Assembly (NCBI GenBank): GCA_031288765.1
Contig: JAITQV010000487.1
Location: 1 to 8,918 of the forward strand
Direction of reading: 5' to 3'
Origin: Planctomycetaceae bacterium
GTDB lineage: Bacteria; Planctomycetota; Planctomycetia; Pirellulales; Thermoguttaceae
Length of the DNA stretch: 8,918 nt
Below the pieces are notes generated by a model. It saw only the letters and a list, made by a program, of their open reading frames with translations, did no database searches and was not told the origin of the DNA. The position numbers were made by a program, and so were the translations under genes. The number at the start of each line of letters is the position of its first letter. Within the stretch, counting starts at the first letter, position 1. Below are positions 1 through 5,200 of this stretch, one piece after another.

Positions 1-32
1 ATAGTTCGCAAGCGGATTTAACATCTTGCAAT

Positions 33-113
33 AGGGCTGAAAGCCCTTAATCAGTAGCGTAGGGCAACGCCCTACGAAAAAGGAATACAACAAAATTAAA
101 GCCCCAACGGGGC
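33..113 (-). repeat. REP-like three-hairpin unit A (inverted copy)
   Basis: Three short perfect inverted repeats lie in a row, each with a 3-nt loop: agggct-gaa-agccct at 33-47, an 8-bp-arm hairpin cgtagggc-aac-gccctacg at 58-76, and gcccc-aac-ggggc at 101-113. Read on the minus strand, the order and the linkers match units B and C further right. This includes the central hairpin, the flank ctactgatta, and a degenerate ttaattttgttg linker. This is what dispersed REP/REPIN-type palindromic elements look like; in other bacteria these are mobilised by RAYT (TnpA_REP) transposases. No such transposase is visible here. Confidence 0.75.
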
Positions 114-155
114 GGAATCATTTAAAAATACAATGGCAGAATTCTTGGGGATTGC

Positions 156-237
156 GCCCTTTCAGGGCTTGATTTTATTGGTATATCCTATTCGTAGGGC
201 GTTGCCCTACGCTACTGATTACGGGCTTTCAGCCCGT
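156..237 (+). repeat. REP-like three-hairpin unit B
   Basis: The unit has hairpin gccct-ttc-agggc (156-168), linker ttgattttattg, central hairpin cgtagggc-gtt-gccctacg (193-211), spacer ctactgatt, then hairpin acgggct-ttc-agcccgt (221-237). The central 19 bp are the exact reverse complement of the centre of unit A at 58-76. All loops are three bases. Loops and linkers are conserved along with the stems, so this is a repeated element rather than independent hairpins. Confidence 0.75.
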
Positions 238-240
238 TTT

Positions 241-316
241 TCAGGGCTTGATTTTATTGATGTATCCTATTCGTAAGGCGTTGCCCTACGCTAGGATATT
301 GAGGGTTTTCAGCCCT
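241..316 (+). repeat. REP-like three-hairpin unit C
   Basis: This is a direct repeat of unit B at an offset of exactly 79 bp: positions 241-292 match 162-213 with few differences. The central hairpin (272-290) has one stem mismatch (cgtaaggc against gccctacg). The last hairpin (302-316) has one G-T pair. Unit C therefore looks like the more decayed copy. It ends about 40 bp from the fliN stop codon on the opposite strand, so its hairpins would lie in the 3' untranslated region of that transcript. Confidence 0.7.
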
Positions 317-357
317 ATTTTCAGATGACTGAATAGATACACAAAAAAGAATGATTC

Positions 358-1383
358 TCAATGTTTCTCGAAAGATTTAATCGGCGCCTTTCCAATAATT
401 TGAGGCGAATCGCGTTTGACAAGATATTCTCCTTCATGACGAACCTCCACCTTGCGGAACCGTTCCTCAGGAAGAAGAATAGAATTGATCCGAAACCCAA
501 ATTTGTCTCCGACTTTAACCGCTTCCGCCGAGGCTATCGTAACACTCTGCCCCACCTCAACTTCCAAAAAATCATCACACGATTTGTCAAACTGAATCAC
601 CGAACCCACCCCAAGTTCAAGTATCGTTTTGATCGACTTCGGCGCCCGCGCTAATACCGCCGCAACCGGAATTTTAATCTTCAAAACACTACGGCTAAAT
701 CCGGGTAAATCATCCACCGAACGATGTTTTCCTTGAAAATTGTCAAAATTCCGGTTGTCAAAATTGGGTCCGGTAAACGGATCAAATTTGGGAACACCTT
801 TTTCCATCAGGTCGGATTCACCGCTGTCAAATGTCGGCGGTCCCAGTATGACGGGTTCTTCGGTTTTCGCCGTTTCCGATAAAAGCCGGTTGGGAACTTC
901 CAAAGGCCAAATCATGTAAACCGGCACGGAATTCCCGTCCGGTTTCCCAAGAGTAAGTTCCAAACAAAAAGATTCCCACGCCGGTTGAGCCTGAAAAACC
1001 CCCTCCATAAGGTCTTGAATCACCGCCGCCTGAAAATCCTCAGGAAAAAAATCTTCGGGAACAAGATTCATCCCCCATTCCTGAGCAAATGTCGAAAGTT
1101 TACTTTTTCCGGTTGCGTCGGGATGATCACACCACGCCGGAATCAAACCGGTTGAATCGGGAATGAGAATAGCAATTCCCGCTCCGCCGGATATTAAGAG
1201 CATTGCCAAGCCCTTGCCGGTAATTTTCGGGGCAAGAACATCGCTCTGAAATTCTCCGCCGTTGCCCGGCTGAATCGTAACCGCCGTATCGAATGTTCGG
1301 AAAAACGCGGACGCCGCCTCCGTCGCGCCGTTTTTAACCGCCTCGATAAAATTATTAACCGCCGAAGAATTTAATTCCGCCAT
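358..1383 (-). CDS. fliN: FliN-like flagellar motor switch protein (C-terminal SpoA domain)
   Basis: A 341-residue protein. Residues about 232-302 form a SpoA/FliMN C-terminal domain: VLKIKIPVAAVLARAPKSI, then ILELGVGSVIQFDKSCDDFLEV, then the closing KVGDKFGFRI. This matches the family pattern of conserved ILELG..S.I.LD..........V and a final V...FG.RI. In the family this domain builds the flagellar C-ring, which switches rotation direction; type III secretion sorting platforms use the same domain. Residues 1-165 form an acidic globular region that I do not recognise (GKGLAMLLISGGAGIAILIP could be a buried strand-helix). Residues 170-230 are a low-complexity linker with repeated NFDN. The protein is much longer than typical FliN (about 100-140 aa) and lacks a recognisable CheC-type phosphatase motif as in FliY. 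ATG at 1381-1383 is preceded by only a weak SD (ggg). No flagellar gene is adjacent. The SpoA assignment is strong; flagellar rather than secretion role is inferred. Confidence 0.75.
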   Translation of the reverse strand: MAELNSSAVNNFIEAVKNGATEAASAFFRTFDTAVTIQPGNGGEFQSDVLAPKITGKGLAMLLISGGAGIAILIPDSTGLIPAWCDHPDATGKSKLSTFAQEWGMNLVPEDFFPEDFQAAVIQDLMEGVFQAQPAWESFCLELTLGKPDGNSVPVYMIWPLEVPNRLLSETAKTEEPVILGPPTFDSGESDLMEKGVPKFDPFTGPNFDNRNFDNFQGKHRSVDDLPGFSRSVLKIKIPVAAVLARAPKSIKTILELGVGSVIQFDKSCDDFLEVEVGQSVTIASAEAVKVGDKFGFRINSILLPEERFRKVEVRHEGEYLVKRDSPQIIGKAPIKSFEKH

Positions 1384-1813
1384 AAATTTAATTTACCCAA
1401 CTAAAATATGTTTAGTCCGCCTGTAAATTACAAATCACACACCCCAAACGTTTTATCGGTACGGACGCCAAAATGCCGCTATCGGAAACAAACACATCCG
1501 CTTCATTCTTTTTTTGAAAATTCACCCCCGAACAACAAAACTGTTGAAATCATTATAGCACGCAAAAAACATCCGAGAACAAATGTTAAAACAAACAAAA
1601 TAAATAGATCAAAGAATATAATTTGTTTGAATAAAGTATTGGGAAAGTTCCTATTTTATGTATTTTAATATTTTTTAATTTTTTTTGGATTAAAAAGATT
1701 ATTCGGGATAATTTTTTAATGAAAATTGATCTTTACCCGATTTTAAAAAAAAGGCACAATACGTTTCGTTGGGAAAAGTCCCGTTTGACGATTTTTCCGA
1801 ACGCTGGTTTGTG

Positions 1814-1846
1814 AGCCGGCGGTTTGAAACCGATTCGGCTGTTTTT
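1814..1846 (+). terminator. Hairpin plus T-run in the ompH leader (attenuator or terminator candidate)
   Basis: Arms agccg (1814-1818) and cggct (1836-1840) enclose a second complementary pair, cggttt (1820-1825) and aaaccg (1827-1832). The structure is followed by g and five T (1842-1846). The inner pair leaves almost no loop, so its innermost bases would have to open. The structure sits about 80 bp before the ompH start with no plus-strand gene upstream of it. If functional, it would act on the ompH transcript itself or stop stray upstream transcription. Weak evidence. Confidence 0.3.
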
Positions 1847-1913
1847 AAGAAAGAAAAATTTGTTTTGCCGTTTGGGAGAATTTTATTTCTCTTGCCGGCG
1901 ACACCATTCACGT

Positions 1914-1920
1914 AGGAGAG
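1914..1920 (+). promoter_or_regulatory. Strong Shine-Dalgarno fixing the GTG start of ompH
   Basis: AGGAGAG lies six bases before GTG 1927-1929. No upstream in-frame ATG has a comparable site. Starting here gives a clean signal peptide, so the GTG start is well supported. Confidence 0.8.
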
Positions 1921-1926
1921 CACACA

Positions 1927-2664
1927 GTGAAACAAACATGTTGGATTGCGTTTTTTGTTGCCCTTATGACTGTCGGCGGATTTATTTCGCAAGCAACAGC
2001 ACAAGGACTTCCCAATTACGTTGCGGTTGTTGATGTTGCCCAGTTGATCAAGGAGCATCCTGATTTTAGAACCAAACAGGAAGCCCTTCAAAATGTGGTA
2101 AAAACCGAAGAGGCAAAGTTCCGCGCCCGTCAGCAACAAATTGAGGACAAGAACAAAGCCCTTCAAAATTCCGGTTTTAAGGCGGGAACACCGGAACACC
2201 AAAAACAAGTTGATGAAATTGCCAATGAGTATGCCGATTTCGAAAAAGATGTCAAAACGATGCAGCGTAAATTCGCTTTGGAAAATTCGAAAATTATGTA
2301 TGATACTTATCAGCATATTAAAAGGGTGATTGGTAATTTTGCCCAGCAACGGCGTATTGCTCAGGTTACCGATTACCGGATATTTGAAGTCAATCCGGCG
2401 GAACCGCAATTAGTTGCCGAAGATATGGATCAGAAGTTGGTCTGGTTTGATCCGCAACTCAATATTACCGAATGGGTTATTGATGAGATTTACAAGGATA
2501 TTGGCAAGACACGTCCGCCGAAAACTGACGCCGCCGCGACAGCCAATGCTCCTTACGGCAATGCTCCCGCCGGACAACCGGCTGCATCGCCGCAAAGACA
2601 ATTACCGGGACAATTACCGGCTGCTCCGGTCGGTCAAAATCCGCCCGCGGCACCGGTTCGGTAA
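1927..2664 (+). CDS. ompH: OmpH/Skp-family periplasmic chaperone, exported
   Basis: A 245-residue protein with an N-terminal Sec signal peptide: K2 followed by the hydrophobic run CWIAFFVALMTVGGFI and an A-T-A|Q cleavage site after about residue 25. The mature start YVAVVDVAQLIKEHPDFR (31-48) is the family hallmark, the first beta strand with the IDV...L...P pattern. Residues about 50-135 are charged, heptad-like helix (E/K/Q-rich), corresponding to the coiled-coil arms that cradle unfolded outer-membrane proteins in Skp. Residues 136-192 resume the small beta body. Residues 195-245 add a Pro/Ala/Gln-rich tail that E. coli Skp (about 160 aa) lacks. Skp/OmpH proteins act in the periplasm, delivering beta-barrel proteins to the BAM complex. 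The gene is followed 177 bp later by lpxC, a neighbourhood consistent with outer-membrane biogenesis. GTG start with strong SD; TAA stop at 2662-2664. Confidence 0.85.
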   Translation: MKQTCWIAFFVALMTVGGFISQATAQGLPNYVAVVDVAQLIKEHPDFRTKQEALQNVVKTEEAKFRARQQQIEDKNKALQNSGFKAGTPEHQKQVDEIANEYADFEKDVKTMQRKFALENSKIMYDTYQHIKRVIGNFAQQRRIAQVTDYRIFEVNPAEPQLVAEDMDQKLVWFDPQLNITEWVIDEIYKDIGKTRPPKTDAAATANAPYGNAPAGQPAASPQRQLPGQLPAAPVGQNPPAAPVR

Positions 2665-2712
2665 TTGATTAACTCGTAGAGAGTGTGCGGTAATGAAGTA
2701 AAAAAGAAGGAG

Positions 2713-2782
2713 CCGGAAGTTTACGGTCGATGTTGCTGAAACTTCCGGGTAGGCAATTCCGTCCACACCCGGAAGTTTTTTT
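2713..2782 (+). terminator. Intrinsic terminator with a competing upstream arm (possible attenuator)
   Basis: Arm 2 (aaacttccgggt, 2739-2750) and arm 3 (acccggaagttt, 2767-2778) form a perfect 12-bp stem with a 16-nt loop. The stem runs into seven T (2776-2782), a textbook rho-independent terminator after ompH. A third copy, arm 1 (ccggaagttt, 2713-2722), can instead pair perfectly over 10 bp with the first ten bases of arm 2 (2739-2748), also with a 16-nt loop. The 1:2 and 2:3 stems are mutually exclusive. The 2:3 stem is the longer one. The terminator call is firm; the regulatory switch is inference. Confidence 0.7.
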
Positions 2783-2807
2783 ACAATATAATATTTTGCA
2801 ATATAAT
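2780..2807 (+). promoter_or_regulatory. Candidate sigma-70-type promoter of lpxC
   Basis: TTTACA (2780-2785), a 16-bp spacer, then a perfect TATAAT (2802-2807). It lies directly after the terminator and about 35 bp before the lpxC ATG, which is where a gene cut off from upstream transcription would need its own promoter. A second perfect TATAAT at 2787-2792 arises from a tandem duplication. Confidence 0.5.
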
Positions 2808-2813
2808 ATTTTG
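2784..2813 (+). repeat. Perfect 15-bp tandem duplication containing a -10 box
   Basis: The 15-bp unit caatataatattttg occurs at 2784-2798 and again, immediately adjoining and identical, at 2799-2813. Each copy holds one TATAAT. This looks like a recent slippage event in the lpxC promoter. Confidence 0.85.
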
Positions 2814-2841
2814 GCTCTTTGATAGTGGTGATTATTTATTT

Positions 2842-3807
2842 ATGGAAACCTCTTCCGTTTCATTGACTATTGACGCCGTGGCATTGTTTTCCGGTTCACT
2901 TAAAGAAAAATTCCGTTTCCAGAACACGATTACTCAACGGGTAATTGTTCGCGGATTTGGATTTTGGACGGGCGAAGATGTTTGTTTGGACATTCGCCCG
3001 GCGGAACCGGATACGGGAATTATATTTGTGCGTTCTGATCTTATGGGTTCGCCGCGTATTCCGGCTTTGGTCGAATACCGTGAAGAGAAACCGCGTCAAA
3101 CGTCGCTGGCAAACGGCAAAGCCCGTGTCGATATGGTGGAACACCTTTTAGCGGCGTTGAAAGCACTTCGGATTGACAATTGTGAAATTTGGACGGATCG
3201 TCCTGAGATGCCCGGTTTTGACGGTTCCAGCCAACCGTTTATTCTTGTTTTGAAGCAGGCGGGAATCCAAACGCAGCCGGCAATACGAAAAATCAGGCTT
3301 GTAACGCGTTCCTTTCATGTCGGAAACGAAACGCAGCGCATTAATATTATGCCGAGTCGTTACGGTTTGAACTCGTATCAATATACATTGGTTCCCGGCG
3401 AGGGATATGCGATTGAGCAACAGGAATATCAGTTTGATTTATCTCCGCAAACGTTTTGTGATGAGATTATGTCGTGCCGGACATTCCTTTCAAAGCGTGA
3501 GGCGGATTATCTTTTGGACAAGGGACTTTGCCGAAGGGTTACACCGAGGGATGTTTTGGTTCTTACGGAGGGCGGTCCGCTTGACAACACGTTTCGTTTT
3601 TCGGACGAATGTGCCAGGCACAAGATTCTTGACATGGTTGGGGATTTTTCGTTGACGGATTGTGATTGGGTTGGGACGTTTGAATCTTGGCGGGGCGGTC
3701 ACAGCCTCAACGCGGAATGTGTTAAACAACTTCTGGAAAACACAATGCTCTTAGACGAGTCGTTTCTTTCCAAACGGATGGATATGATGTTTGACCGTGC
3801 TGCTTGA
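2842..3807 (+). CDS. lpxC: UDP-3-O-acyl-N-acetylglucosamine deacetylase (LpxC)
   Basis: LpxC removes the acetyl group from UDP-3-O-acyl-GlcNAc, the committed step of lipid A synthesis, using catalytic Zn2+ in the cytoplasm. The 321-residue protein has both tandem beta-alpha-alpha-beta domains. Zn ligands are visible as H101 (in MVEHLLAAL) and H260 with D264 (in RHKILDMVGD). The general base E100, the substrate-contacting T214 (CRTF), K261, D268 and H287 (GGHSLN) are also present. The H260-H287 spacing of 27 equals that of E. coli H238-H265. The first motif reads GFGFWTG instead of proteobacterial GLHSG-type, so W replaces the usual His there. About 20 extra N-terminal residues precede the core. 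The enzyme is not fused to FabZ, unlike some Bacteroidetes proteins. The ATG has no clear SD; downstream GTG 2878 is a possible alternative start. TGA stop at 3805-3807. Confidence 0.95.
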   Translation: METSSVSLTIDAVALFSGSLKEKFRFQNTITQRVIVRGFGFWTGEDVCLDIRPAEPDTGIIFVRSDLMGSPRIPALVEYREEKPRQTSLANGKARVDMVEHLLAALKALRIDNCEIWTDRPEMPGFDGSSQPFILVLKQAGIQTQPAIRKIRLVTRSFHVGNETQRINIMPSRYGLNSYQYTLVPGEGYAIEQQEYQFDLSPQTFCDEIMSCRTFLSKREADYLLDKGLCRRVTPRDVLVLTEGGPLDNTFRFSDECARHKILDMVGDFSLTDCDWVGTFESWRGGHSLNAECVKQLLENTMLLDESFLSKRMDMMFDRAA

Positions 3808-3817
3808 GAAACGTATT

Positions 3818-3865
3818 TATTCCGTGATCTGTTTTCAATTAATACTGAAAACAAAGAACGGAATA
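3818..3865 (+). terminator. 48-bp two-tier inverted repeat after lpxC (terminator or operator)
   Basis: The outer 8-bp arms tattccgt (3818-3825) and acggaata (3858-3865) and the inner 8-bp arms tgttttca (3830-3837) and tgaaaaca (3846-3853) are both perfect. They are separated by a symmetrical 4x4 internal loop and capped by an 8-nt loop. The structure begins 11 bp after the lpxC stop. No uninterrupted T-run follows, only scattered ctttt stretches near 3877 and 3885. It may be a 3'-end stabiliser or weak terminator. The inner 24-bp dyad could also be a protein-binding site ahead of the permease gene. Confidence 0.5.
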
Positions 3866-3892
3866 GAAACCAATTGCTTTTGATCTTTTGCA

Positions 3893-3915
3893 TTGATTGA
3901 TTGATTGATTGATTG
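3893..3915 (+). repeat. TTGA tetranucleotide microsatellite
   Basis: Five perfect copies of ttga plus a partial ttg (23 bp) lie about 50-85 bp before the permease start. Tetranucleotide tracts of this kind slip during replication. Each unit boundary offers a TTGATT sequence resembling a -35 box. Confidence 0.9.
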
Positions 3916-3947
3916 GCAATGGTATGCTACGATTTTCATGGTAGAAT
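3901..3947 (+). promoter_or_regulatory. Possible permease promoter overlapping the microsatellite
   Basis: TTGATT at 3901-3906 (inside the TTGA tract), a 16-bp spacer, and TATGCT at 3923-3928 make one candidate. TAGAAT at 3942-3947 is a second -10-like box without a good -35. Neither is convincing alone. Both are offered because the gene lies behind a hairpin and likely needs its own start. Confidence 0.25.
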
Positions 3948-3965
3948 TATGTAAAAGGAATTGGA

Positions 3966-3998
3966 ATGCGCGGCTGTCATTACAAAACACCAATATAA
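3966..3998 (+). CDS. Ten-codon upstream ORF coupled to the permease gene
   Basis: ATG 3966-3968 has a well-spaced SD (AAGGA 3955-3959, six bases away) and encodes MRGCHYKTPI before TAA at 3996-3998. One base later comes ATG 4000, the likely permease start, which has no SD of its own. This TAAaATG arrangement would let ribosomes finishing the leader re-initiate on the permease. Alternatively the SD serves the in-frame TTG at 3961, but a gap of about one base is too short. No family is recognisable in the peptide. Confidence 0.35.
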   Translation: MRGCHYKTPI

Positions 3999-3999
3999 A

Positions 4000-5064
4000 A
4001 TGTCTTTATTTACAAGGAATTATTTCCGGTTATTCAATCGTCAGGCAGTCATTCTTATTATAACGGCAATTTTGTTGCCGGTTTCGCTTTGTGTTTCGAT
4101 AGCGGTTGGAGCGGTTTCGGTTCCGTTGAGCGAAATCATTCGGATTTTTTGCGGCTATGATTCGGAACCGCGTTTTTTGTATATTATTCGGGACATCCGG
4201 TTACCGCAAGCCTTAGCGGCAATTTTAGCCGGAGCCGGTTTATCTGTTTCGGGCGCAACCATGCAAAGTGTTTTGCGTAACCCGCTTTGTTCTCCGTTTA
4301 CCTTAGGAATTTCAAGCGCTGCGGCATTCGGAGCGGCTGTTGCATTGTATCTTGGCGGCGGAGTCATTTCGCTTGCAGACAACATGTTGTTCAGTTCCAA
4401 TCATTTTTTCGTAACCTCACGGATTGGAGTTTCCTTGGGGGCATTTTTCTGCGCGGTTTTAACAACCGCTGTGGTAATTTTACTCGGACAAATCCGCAAT
4501 GCCGGATCAGAATCAATTATTTTAGTTGGAGTTGCGCTTAGTTCTCTTTTTTCGGCGGCGTTAATGTTTCTTCAATACATTGCCGACGATTCCCGGCTTG
4601 CGGCAATTGTTTACTGGACATTCGGCGACACTGCCCGTGCAACTTGGAACAGTCTTATTTTGATGGCGGTTTGTATTTTACCGGTATCATTTTATTTTTT
4701 GTATCAAAGCTGGAATTACAACGCGTTAGTGCTTGGCGAAGAATCCGCACGAAGTCTCGGCATACCGGTTCGGCGGTTGCAAACTCTCACAATGTTGTTT
4801 GCATCATTACTTACGGCGGTATTGGTATCGTTGCTTGGAATTATTGGTTTTGTTGGTTTGGTGGTACCGCATGTTGCACGGCTTTGTGTTGGGTCAGACC
4901 ATCGATTTCTATTACCTTTTTCACTGTTATTCGGCGGTCTTTTATTACTCATTGCCGATACTTCCGCTCGATTAATTTTTGCTCCAAGAATTTTACCGGT
5001 TTCAATTTTAACAGCATTTATTGGTGTTCCTGTTTTTTTATCGTTATTACTTGGCAAACGGTAA
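4000..5064 (+). CDS. FecCD-family ABC transporter permease (iron-siderophore/heme/cobalamin type)
   Basis: An inner-membrane permease that, in this family, pairs as a dimer with a BtuD/FecE-type ATPase and a periplasmic binding protein to import ferric siderophores, heme or vitamin B12. From ATG 4000 it has 354 residues, a normal family length, with roughly nine to ten hydrophobic segments. Hallmarks: IRLPQALAAILAGAGLSVSG (about 66-85; usual RLPR is RLPQ here), MQSVLRNPL.SPFTLGIS (about 88-105), GEESARSLGI (246-255, the coupling-helix region), GFVGLVVPH..R...GSDHR (283-302) and AD.SARL...PRILPVSILTAFIGVPVFL near the C-terminus. An in-frame TTG at 3961 would add 13 residues but sits too close to the SD. 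No binding protein or ATPase gene is next to it; nadE follows after 136 bp. Substrate cannot be told from sequence alone. TAA stop at 5062-5064. Confidence 0.9.
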   Translation: MSLFTRNYFRLFNRQAVILIITAILLPVSLCVSIAVGAVSVPLSEIIRIFCGYDSEPRFLYIIRDIRLPQALAAILAGAGLSVSGATMQSVLRNPLCSPFTLGISSAAAFGAAVALYLGGGVISLADNMLFSSNHFFVTSRIGVSLGAFFCAVLTTAVVILLGQIRNAGSESIILVGVALSSLFSAALMFLQYIADDSRLAAIVYWTFGDTARATWNSLILMAVCILPVSFYFLYQSWNYNALVLGEESARSLGIPVRRLQTLTMLFASLLTAVLVSLLGIIGFVGLVVPHVARLCVGSDHRFLLPFSLLFGGLLLLIADTSARLIFAPRILPVSILTAFIGVPVFLSLLLGKR

Positions 5065-5111
5065 CGAATTTATCAAGGTTACGCCGGTTTGTCTCCGCCA
5101 TTGCCGACCTC

Positions 5112-5140
5112 TTGATTTCCAACCGTAAACAAGGTACAAG
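5112..5140 (+). promoter_or_regulatory. Weak promoter candidate for nadE
   Basis: TTGATT (5112-5117), a 17-bp spacer and TACAAG (5135-5140), 60 bp before the nadE start. Both boxes are about 4/6 matches, so this is only the best available candidate in the 136-bp gap. Confidence 0.2.
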
Positions 5141-5200
5141 TTAAACATCTTCCGAAAATCACCCGGAATCATTACAAAAATTAAACCTCTTTCGCTTCTC

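Larger units (their letters stand above)
1384..1926. other. AT-rich divergent intergenic region (fliN / ompH)
   Basis: This 543-bp region separates two divergently transcribed genes. It is rich in A/T runs, especially around 1650-1750. I see no convincing protein: the 86-codon open frame at 1408-1668 is lysine/asparagine-rich, has no SD, and resembles no family. A loose promoter for fliN can be drawn on the minus strand (TTGTAA, 17 bp, CATATT), with both boxes poor. For ompH, TTGACG at 1785-1790 is a reasonable -35 but has no good -10 at the right distance. The only distinct structure is the hairpin at 1814-1846, listed separately. Confidence 0.5.

Noticed and set aside
1408..1668. 86-codon plus-strand open frame between fliN and ompH
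   Set aside because: Lys/Asn/Pro-rich composition matches translated AT-rich spacer; no SD and no family resemblance.
1699..2409. 236-codon open frame on the minus strand antisense to ompH
   Set aside because: It is low in recognisable motifs, rich in Phe/Leu/Asn/Ser as expected for the complement of the ompH coding strand, and has no SD. The ompH frame has a signal peptide, family motifs and a strong SD.
4644..5144. 166-codon plus-strand frame overlapping the permease and running past its stop
   Set aside because: It is an out-of-frame shadow: the FecCD motifs are all in the other frame, and its aromatic and cysteine-rich composition is not protein-like.
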